This document shows, one piece after another, positions 6,424-10,385 of a DNA stretch of 10,385 nt. The position numbers and the translations under genes are program-made. Location: contig JAKSQE010000038.1 in assembly GCA_024404295.1 (NCBI GenBank), forward strand, positions 1 to 10,385. Direction: 5' to 3'. Source of the DNA: Oscillibacter sp. (GTDB taxonomy: Bacteria; Bacillota; Clostridia; Oscillospirales; Oscillospiraceae). Below the pieces are notes generated by a model that made no database searches, had not been told where the DNA came from, and saw only the letters and a list, made by a program, of their open reading frames with translations. Positions within the stretch are counted from its first letter, which is position 1. Each line of letters opens with the position of its first letter.

Positions 6424-6963
6424 ATGTATTATGGTGAGATCAAAGACTGCGACATTGCCAACGGCGAAGGCGTTCGGGTCACGCTCTTCGTCTCCGGCTG
6501 CACCAATCATTGCCCCCATTGCTTCCAGCCCCAAACTTGGGATTTCACTTACGGACAGCCCTTTACCAAGGAAACCGAAGATCAACTGCTTAACATGCTG
6601 GCTCCGGATTACATTCAGGGGCTGACTCTACTGGGTGGAGAACCTTTTGAACCGGAGAACCAGCGGGTATTGGTGCCGTTCTTGCACCGTGTACGGGAGA
6701 CTCTGCCTCAGAAAAACATCTGGAGTTTCACCGGTTTCACCTATGAAGATCTATTAACAGACGGCAGTCACCCTCGCTGCGAGGTCACAGACGAAATGTT
6801 GTCCATGTTGGACGTCTTGGTGGACGGCCGCTTTGTGGAAGAACTGAAAAATCTTTCCCTGCGGTTTCGCGGCTCCTCCAATCAGCGGCTCATCGATCTA
6901 AAGAAAACCCGTGAGACCGGTATCGTCACACTTTTGCCGGAGAAAAACCGCCACAAAATTTGA
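6424..6963 (+). CDS. nrdG: Anaerobic ribonucleoside-triphosphate reductase activating protein (radical SAM)
   Basis: NrdG uses a [4Fe-4S] cluster to cleave S-adenosylmethionine and create the glycyl radical on NrdD. The 179-residue protein starts MYYGEIKDCDIANGEG, the standard NrdG opening. The radical-SAM motif CTNHCPHC is intact (C26, C30, C33), followed by WDF and the SAM-binding GGEP (71-74). DVLVDGRF and LRFRGSSNQRLID, late conserved motifs of the family, are present. The ATG at 6424 is chosen over an in-frame GTG at 6418 because AGGAGG (6408-6413) is 10 bases before it and the shorter form fits the family. It lies behind the 128-residue gene and ahead of the XRE regulator, whose ribosome binding site overlaps its stop. 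The length is slightly above the usual 150-175, because of the C-terminal tail after IDLKKTRETG. Confidence 0.96.
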   Translation: MYYGEIKDCDIANGEGVRVTLFVSGCTNHCPHCFQPQTWDFTYGQPFTKETEDQLLNMLAPDYIQGLTLLGGEPFEPENQRVLVPFLHRVRETLPQKNIWSFTGFTYEDLLTDGSHPRCEVTDEMLSMLDVLVDGRFVEELKNLSLRFRGSSNQRLIDLKKTRETGIVTLLPEKNRHKI

Positions 6964-6979
6964 AAAGGAGAAATCCATT

Positions 6980-7423
6980 ATGGTCAATATGGCACAGCGC
7001 ATTGAGGCACTTCGCATCCAGAAAGGCATGAGCCGCCCCGAACTGGCAGCCGCTCTGGGACTGCCTCGTATGTCCATCGAAAAGTTTGAGACCGGTCGCC
7101 AGACCCCCAATCAGGAGCAGCAGCAAAAACTGGCCGGTTATTTTGGCGTCTCCCTGTTCTATCTCAAGGGTGAGACCGACGACCCCACCAGTATGGATAA
7201 CTGGCTCAACGGTGAAGTGCCCAAAGAAGAGCCTGTCAACATTCCCAAAGTCGTGGCTCGCACCATTGTGGCGCAGTCCTCTGACAGCGGCAAATCCGAC
7301 GGAGCCGTGTTCAACGCCCTGCTGAAAAGCGACTCTTTCCGTGCTATGGTAAAGGACACCGTATTGGAAGTCCTGCGTTCTCCCGAAGGACAGCAGCTAA
7401 TCGCCAAAGCTATGAAGAAGTGA
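6980..7423 (+). CDS. XRE-family helix-turn-helix regulator
   Basis: The 147-residue protein begins with an XRE/Cro-type helix-turn-helix at about residues 8-62: RIEALRIQKGMSRPELAAAL, then LPRMSIEKFETGRQTPN and a helix ending FGVSLFYLKG. A polar linker (about 65-100) leads to a helical C-terminal tail (VFNALLKSDSFRAMVKDTVLEVLRS...) that may mediate oligomerisation; I do not recognise a named domain there. The ATG at 6980 is supported by AAAAGGAG 9 bases upstream; the frame is open further upstream but inside nrdG. It follows nrdG by 16 bases, so it probably shares its transcript, and the next gene starts one base after its stop. Its target is unknown; control of this cluster or its own promoter is a natural guess. 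No operator was identified. Confidence 0.9.
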   Translation: MVNMAQRIEALRIQKGMSRPELAAALGLPRMSIEKFETGRQTPNQEQQQKLAGYFGVSLFYLKGETDDPTSMDNWLNGEVPKEEPVNIPKVVARTIVAQSSDSGKSDGAVFNALLKSDSFRAMVKDTVLEVLRSPEGQQLIAKAMKK

Positions 7424-7424
7424 T

Positions 7425-7739
7425 ATGAAAAAATGTAAAATCACCGTCATGCGGATAGCCCGCTACGATGACCTCATAGCACAGTACGAAAATCCTATCA
7501 CCCATGCCTGCGATATGGTGGAGGGGCAGGTTTTTATCGCCAACGGTTGGGAAAAGCCGGAGGGCTTCTGCCCCAGCGCATGGGACACCCTCTCCCCCTT
7601 TGTGTTGGCACTAAGCCACGGCGCTGAAAACTTTTATGACGGCTGGATGAAAAATCCACGCTCCGCTATGCTCTCCTGCAATGACGGATTCCGTCCGGTC
7701 AGTTTCCTGGTAGAAGCATTAGAAGAAGATGCAGAATAA
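7425..7739 (+). CDS. TIGR04076-type small conserved protein
   Basis: This 104-residue protein resembles the TIGR04076 family of about 90-100 residues, common in anaerobes and of unknown function. Visible family features are the opening MKKCKITV, a cysteine before a GQ turn (HACDMVEGQVF), EGFCPSAW, an invariant-looking DGW-type aromatic segment, and SCNDGFRPVSF near the end. Four cysteines (C4, C29, C49, C85) could be redox-active or bind metal, which is inference only. The ATG overlaps the previous stop region (TGA at 7421-7423, ATG at 7425), pointing to translational coupling with the XRE gene; its own Shine-Dalgarno is weak. It is the last gene of the nrd cluster and is followed by the terminator at 7754-7780. 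Confidence 0.75.
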   Translation: MKKCKITVMRIARYDDLIAQYENPITHACDMVEGQVFIANGWEKPEGFCPSAWDTLSPFVLALSHGAENFYDGWMKNPRSAMLSCNDGFRPVSFLVEALEEDAE

Positions 7740-7753
7740 GTTTTAAATACGCA

Positions 7754-7780
7754 AAAATCCCGCCATTCTGGCGGGATTTT
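7754..7780. terminator. Bidirectional intrinsic terminator between convergent genes
   Basis: AAAATCCCGCCA (7754-7765) and TGGCGGGATTTT (7769-7780) form a perfect 12-pair stem around a TTC loop, with A- and T-runs on both sides. It can end the nrdG-side operon on the plus strand and the pyruvate kinase gene on the minus strand, whose stop codon at 7782 nearly touches the stem. Confidence 0.93.
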
Positions 7781-7781
7781 G

Positions 7782-8768
7782 TTATCTATTCATCCATTTT
7801 TCGGCTTCCTGTGCTGTCTTGACCAAGTAGTGCATGACCTCCCTGGGATAGCGCCCCACTGCGGTCTCGCCTGTCACCATAACGGACGCCGCACCGTCCA
7901 ACACTGCGTTGAAAATGTCGCTGACTTCCGCACGGGTGGGGACGGGATTTTGCTCCATCGAAGATAGCATCTGTGTCACCACCATAAACGGTTTCCCTGC
8001 GGCACGGCATTGGGCGGCAATGCGCTTCTGCACACTCGGCAGTTCCCACAGCGGAACTGCGTTGCCAAGGTCGCCTCGGGCAATGACCACCTCATCGCAG
8101 GCTGGCAGCAGCTCGTCTAAACGCTCTACCCCATCCATATTCTCAATTTTCGCAAACAGCCGCACATGCTGGCAGCCGTTCTCGTCCAGTGCGCGGCGCA
8201 CGGTCTCCAAGTCCTCACGGTCTCGGACGAAGGGCTGCATGACACCGGTCACACCGCACTTCGCCGCACAGCGTATATTCTCCAAATCTGCCGCTGTCAT
8301 AGTGGGTGGGCGAAATCCTTTCGCACCGGGCAAGGCAATGCTCTTACGGCTGTGCAGAACTCCGCCCCGCTTGACCTGTGCTTTTGCATGATCATCACAG
8401 GTTTCCGTCACTTCCAGCAACAGCTTGCCGTCGTCCAGCAGCACTGTCTGGCCGCTCGCCATATAGGGCAAAATCATCTCCGGGACAGGAATGCCGCCAT
8501 GCCCCAGAATCGTTTCCGTCTCTTCCTGCAGTTCTACAGGCGACTCCATTTTTCCGACCCGCAGCTCCGGGCCCTGCATATCGATCAGTAGCTTTGTGTT
8601 TACGCCACAGCAATGTGCCGCTTCCTGCAACGCCCGAAGTTGTTCTGCTGCGTCCTGCAGCGTCACATGGGACAGGTTCAGCCGCACGCCGGTCATACCG
8701 GCGCAGAACATATCTTTCAACCGGTCAACGGCGGCACAACTGGGGCCTAATGTTCCGTAAAAGTCCAA
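7782..8768 (-). CDS. pyk: Short pyruvate kinase (A and B domains only)
   Basis: Pyruvate kinase transfers phosphate from phosphoenolpyruvate to ADP, the last ATP step of glycolysis. Motifs of the A-domain barrel are present: YGTLGPSC, RLNLSH, LIDMQGPELRVG, KIENMDGV (catalytic Lys), VIARGDLG (metal Asp), TQMLSSM, NPVPTRAEVSDIFNAVLDG and VTGETAVGRYP. The small B domain lies between LRVG and SIALPG. The protein stops at 328 residues, against about 470-580 for standard enzymes, so the whole C-terminal effector domain is missing. The ADP-side and potassium-site residues are mixed (M-Q-E-V where T-K-E-T is usual). The TTG at 8768 is chosen because AAGGAGG lies 7 bases upstream, while an in-frame ATG at 8795 sits almost on the -10 box. 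It is a single-gene unit with its own promoter and terminator. It could be a true kinase or a paralogue with altered activity. Confidence 0.88.
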   Translation of the reverse strand: MDFYGTLGPSCAAVDRLKDMFCAGMTGVRLNLSHVTLQDAAEQLRALQEAAHCCGVNTKLLIDMQGPELRVGKMESPVELQEETETILGHGGIPVPEMILPYMASGQTVLLDDGKLLLEVTETCDDHAKAQVKRGGVLHSRKSIALPGAKGFRPPTMTAADLENIRCAAKCGVTGVMQPFVRDREDLETVRRALDENGCQHVRLFAKIENMDGVERLDELLPACDEVVIARGDLGNAVPLWELPSVQKRIAAQCRAAGKPFMVVTQMLSSMEQNPVPTRAEVSDIFNAVLDGAASVMVTGETAVGRYPREVMHYLVKTAQEAEKWMNR

Positions 8769-8775
8769 ACCGATC

Positions 8776-8782
8776 CCTCCTT
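8776..8782 (-). promoter_or_regulatory. Ribosome binding site deciding the TTG start of the short pyruvate kinase
   Basis: AAGGAGG on the minus strand is 7 bases before TTG at 8768. The upstream in-frame ATG (8793-8795) would need a leaderless message because it begins only 7 bases after the -10 element. Confidence 0.8.
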
Positions 8783-8802
8783 CGTGGTTTCTCATCGGCT
8801 CG

Positions 8803-8811
8803 ATTATACCA
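8803..8811 (-). promoter_or_regulatory. Extended -10 promoter of the short pyruvate kinase gene
   Basis: The minus strand reads TGGTATAAT, a perfect -10 with the TGn extension. The -35 is weak (TTGTGC at an 18-base spacer), as is typical of extended -10 promoters. Predicted transcription starts near 8796, giving a leader of about 28 bases to the TTG. Confidence 0.75.
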
Positions 8812-8866
8812 TATCTCTCAGCAAACGCACAACTCCCGCACAGCCTTTTCCGCATAAAGAGATGAA

Positions 8867-8896
8867 AAAATCCCGAACCTTTCGGTTCGGGATTTT
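8867..8896 (-). terminator. Intrinsic terminator of the rplU-prp-rpmA operon
   Basis: AAAATCCCGAACC (8867-8879) pairs with GGTTCGGGATTTT (8884-8896) around a four-base loop. On the minus strand the stem begins 15 bases past the rpmA stop and runs into six T residues. It is symmetric enough to work in both directions. Confidence 0.94.
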
Positions 8897-8911
8897 AGGC
8901 TCATATTCTGA

Positions 8912-9193
8912 TTACTCAGCGGCGTAGACGGAAGCCTGCTTCCGATCCTTGCCCAGGCGCTCAAAGCGCAGGGTGCCGTCCACCTTGGCAAACAGGGTGT
9001 CATCGGTGCCGATGCCCACGTTGGTGCCGGGATGGATCTTGGTGCCGCGCTGGCGAACCAGGATATTGCCGGCCTTGACGAACTGGCCGTCTGCACGCTT
9101 AGCGCCCAGACGCTTGGAGTTGGAGTCACGGCCGTTCTTGGTGGAGCCGCCGCCCTTCTTGTGAGCGAAGAACTGCAAACCAATACGAATCAT
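8912..9193 (-). CDS. rpmA: 50S ribosomal protein L27, with Prp-cleavable N-terminal extension
   Basis: L27 is a 50S subunit protein whose N-terminus reaches the peptidyl-transferase centre. The 93-residue protein has the family core GGGSTKNGRDSNSKRLGAKR, DGQFVKAGNILVRQRGTKIHPG and NVGIGTDDTLFAKVDG. It starts MIRIGLQFFAHKKGG, the Firmicutes-type extension with the LQFFA motif that the Prp protease removes before assembly (known in Staphylococcus aureus). The prp gene lies 41 bases upstream in the same operon, so the processing pair is intact. The ATG at 9193 is preceded by AAAGGATGG. It is the last gene before the terminator at 8867-8896. Confidence 0.98.
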   Translation of the reverse strand: MIRIGLQFFAHKKGGGSTKNGRDSNSKRLGAKRADGQFVKAGNILVRQRGTKIHPGTNVGIGTDDTLFAKVDGTLRFERLGKDRKQASVYAAE

Positions 9194-9234
9194 AATTAAG
9201 GACCATCCTTTCTGAAGATTTTAGATGGAGAGGA

Positions 9235-9567
9235 TTATTCATCCTCCAGAACTTCGATGTTGTCGGGATACTCGTCGTTCAGCATGGTGAAGTAGAGCAT
9301 CAAGCCGGTCAGCAAAGACTGGCAGGTACTCTCTGCCGTCTGGGATAATCCACCGGGCAGGCGCAAGGAAATATGCGCATTCTCTTCATCGATTTTCACA
9401 GATGCCGCAAGACCCAGCACGTCATTGATGGTGGCCTCCACAACAGTGATGGCCGCACCGATCGATGCGCACAGAATGTCTTCCCCCGCATCCGCATAGC
9501 CGCTATGCCCCTTGGAATCGAAACCGGTGATCCGATTTCCCTCCGTATGGAACGTTACGGTGGTCAT
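9235..9567 (-). CDS. prp: Prp cysteine protease (ribosomal processing protease, YsxB family)
   Basis: Prp is a small dimeric cysteine protease that removes the N-terminal extension of L27. The 110-residue length is normal. The catalytic pair sits in SKGHSGYADAGEDILCASIGA: H21 and C33, spaced as in the S. aureus enzyme (His22, Cys34). The rest, including TVVEATINDVLGL and a C-terminal SLLTGLMLYFTML helix, fits the family. The ATG at 9567 lies two bases after the rplU stop with little Shine-Dalgarno of its own, so translation is probably coupled to rplU. Gene order rplU-prp-rpmA is the standard Firmicutes arrangement and links the protease to its substrate. Confidence 0.96.
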   Translation of the reverse strand: MTTVTFHTEGNRITGFDSKGHSGYADAGEDILCASIGAAITVVEATINDVLGLAASVKIDEENAHISLRLPGGLSQTAESTCQSLLTGLMLYFTMLNDEYPDNIEVLEDE

Positions 9568-9569
9568 GC

Positions 9570-9881
9570 TCAGACAGAGATCTTGCCGATCTCAACCTTG
9601 GTGTAAGGCTGACGATGGCCCTGACGCTTACGATAACCCTTCTTGGGGTTATACTTGAAGATGCGGATCTTCTTGCCCTTGCCGTTCTTGACGATCTTGG
9701 CCTCAACCACAGCGCCCTCCACAACGGGGGTACCGAAGGTTGCCTTCTCGCCGTCGATGACAGCCAGAACCTGATCGAACTTGATGGCGTCGCCAGCTTC
9801 CTGATCCAGCTTCTCGATGTAGATCACGTCGCCCTCAGCCACCTTGTACTGCTTGCCGCCAGTCACGATGATTGCGTTCAT
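9570..9881 (-). CDS. rplU: 50S ribosomal protein L21
   Basis: L21 binds 23S rRNA in the 50S subunit. The 103-residue protein begins MNAIIVTGGKQYKVAEGD, the standard L21 opening, and carries the conserved KNGKGKKIRIFKYNPKKGYR and GHRQPYTKVEI segments near the C-terminus. The frame is open further upstream, but the ATG at 9881 matches the family start and follows GAAGGAG in the leader. It is the first gene of the rplU-prp-rpmA operon, driven by the consensus promoter at 9969-9997, and its leader probably allows feedback by L21. Confidence 0.98.
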   Translation of the reverse strand: MNAIIVTGGKQYKVAEGDVIYIEKLDQEAGDAIKFDQVLAVIDGEKATFGTPVVEGAVVEAKIVKNGKGKKIRIFKYNPKKGYRKRQGHRQPYTKVEIGKISV

Positions 9882-9962
9882 TCTTGTTTCAACTCCTTCA
9901 TATACGGGCTCGCTGTCGGGGGCGGTTTCCGCAGAAACACTTTTAAACCCATTCAAAGCGGC
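9882..9962 (-). ncRNA. Probable L21 leader (autoregulatory 5' UTR of rplU)
   Basis: The predicted rplU leader of about 80 bases occupies the place and size of the Rfam L21 leader of Firmicutes, which is thought to let L21 repress its own operon. On the minus strand it has GTTTC-TGCG-GAAAC (9925-9938) and an overlapping, mutually exclusive GCGG-AAA-CCGC (9922-9932). The GCCGC at its 5' end could also pair with the same GCGG. The A/U-rich TTTGAATGGGTTTAAAAGTG is an unusual sequence in this GC-richer genome and may be the protein-binding part. Assignment is by position and structure, without a covariance search. Confidence 0.6.
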
Positions 9963-9968
9963 TTGTCT

Positions 9969-9997
9969 ATTGTAACAACGAACCGTGCCGTTGTCAA
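9969..9997 (-). promoter_or_regulatory. Strong sigma-A promoter of the rplU operon
   Basis: On the minus strand a perfect TTGACA (9992-9997) is 17 bases from TACAAT (9969-9974), five of six matches. The start is predicted near 9962. A run of A/T before the -35 resembles an UP element, fitting a highly expressed ribosomal operon. Confidence 0.92.
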
Positions 9998-10040
9998 TAT
10001 TTTTCGTGATTTTTCTTCTCAAAAATGGAACTTTTTTGCA

Positions 10041-10385
10041 TCAGGCTTCGTAAGCCAATTTTTCCACAGTCCAGTCGGCAACCAGCTCTGCATACCACTT
10101 GCAGATCGCTTTTCCGGTGTCCAGATCCAGATTGATGTAGTTGCCGCATTCCTTTGCGGATTTGCCGGGCATGGGCCCTTCAAAGTCCCCGCCCTGCCGG
10201 AAGACTCGTTTCACCAGTTCTACCGCTTCTTCCAAAGACAAATTGCGCTGATCAAACAGAAAATAAAAGCCAGTCTGGCAGCCCATGGGGCCAAAGTAGA
10301 TCACGCCATCCTTCTCAGGCGAGTTACGCAGCAGCGTTGCAATGAGATGCTCTGCAGAGTGCATTTCGCTGTTAGACAGCAAGTC
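10041..10385 (-). CDS. luxS: S-ribosylhomocysteine lyase LuxS, 5' truncated by window edge
   Basis: LuxS splits S-ribosylhomocysteine into homocysteine and DPD, the precursor of autoinducer-2, as part of the activated methyl cycle. The last 114 codons are visible and the frame is open through the window edge, so about 45-50 N-terminal residues are outside. All visible active-site features are intact: MHSAEHL (the HxxEH metal pair), GPMGCQTGFY (catalytic Cys) and KECGNY (third metal ligand Cys). The C-terminus ends EKLAYEA. No convincing terminator follows; only a weak A/T stem lies between its stop and the rplU promoter, so some read-through into rplU is possible. Confidence 0.96.
   Translation of the reverse strand, partial: DLLSNSEMHSAEHLIATLLRNSPEKDGVIYFGPMGCQTGFYFLFDQRNLSLEEAVELVKRVFRQGGDFEGPMPGKSAKECGNYINLDLDTGKAICKWYAELVADWTVEKLAYEA

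Noticed and set aside
10018..10040. A/T stem after luxS as an intrinsic terminator
   Set aside because: CAAAAA/TTTTTG is short and has no GC stem; it would be too weak.
1..10385. CRISPR arrays, tRNA or rRNA genes, tandem repeats
   Set aside because: No regularly spaced direct repeats, cloverleaf-like segments or rRNA landmarks were seen on reading both strands.

Overview
The window looks like a chromosomal segment from an anaerobic member of the Clostridia, probably an Oscillospiraceae-like gut Firmicute. This is inferred from mid-range GC (roughly low-to-mid fifties by eye), strong AGGAGG-type ribosome binding sites, several TTG/GTG starts, a class III (oxygen-sensitive) ribonucleotide reductase, an L27 with the Firmicutes-type N-terminal extension next to the Prp protease gene, and a luxS gene. 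Genus cannot be fixed by reading. I see no phage, plasmid, CRISPR, rRNA or tRNA genes.

Layout, left to right. (1) 1-702 (+): 3' part of trmD (tRNA m1G37 methyltransferase), followed by a more AT-rich CatA-type acetyltransferase gene (772-1416), probably a later insertion. (2) 1417-1743: AT-rich gene-free stretch holding two strong palindromes. The first (1518-1557) looks like a mobile-element scar and the second (1682-1718) like a terminator for the leftward genes. (3) 1744-3533 (-): a two-gene operon, an M18 aminopeptidase followed by a LURP-one-related protein. (4) 3534-3750: divergent promoter region. (5) 3751-7739 (+): anaerobic nucleotide-reduction cluster, nrdD, an intrinsic terminator, an unrecognised 128-residue protein, nrdG, an XRE-type regulator and a TIGR04076-type small protein. 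(6) 7782-8768 (-): an unusually short pyruvate kinase with its own extended -10 promoter. (7) 8867-9997 (-): the ribosomal operon rplU-prp-rpmA with a consensus promoter, a probable L21 autoregulatory leader and an intrinsic terminator. (8) 10041-10385 (-): 3' part of luxS.

How the genes work together: NrdG uses S-adenosylmethionine and an iron-sulfur cluster to install the glycyl radical on NrdD, which makes dNTPs without oxygen. The three small genes around nrdG have no assigned role and are the least explained part of the window. Prp trims the N-terminus of L27, whose gene lies directly downstream. Most of the window is core metabolism. The strongest oddities are a missing zinc-ligand cysteine in NrdD, a Glu at the catalytic-Asp position of TrmD, a pyruvate kinase lacking the C-terminal domain with a mixed potassium-site signature, and the uncharacterised protein between nrdD and nrdG. 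I do not see clear evidence of a wholly new defence or mobile system.
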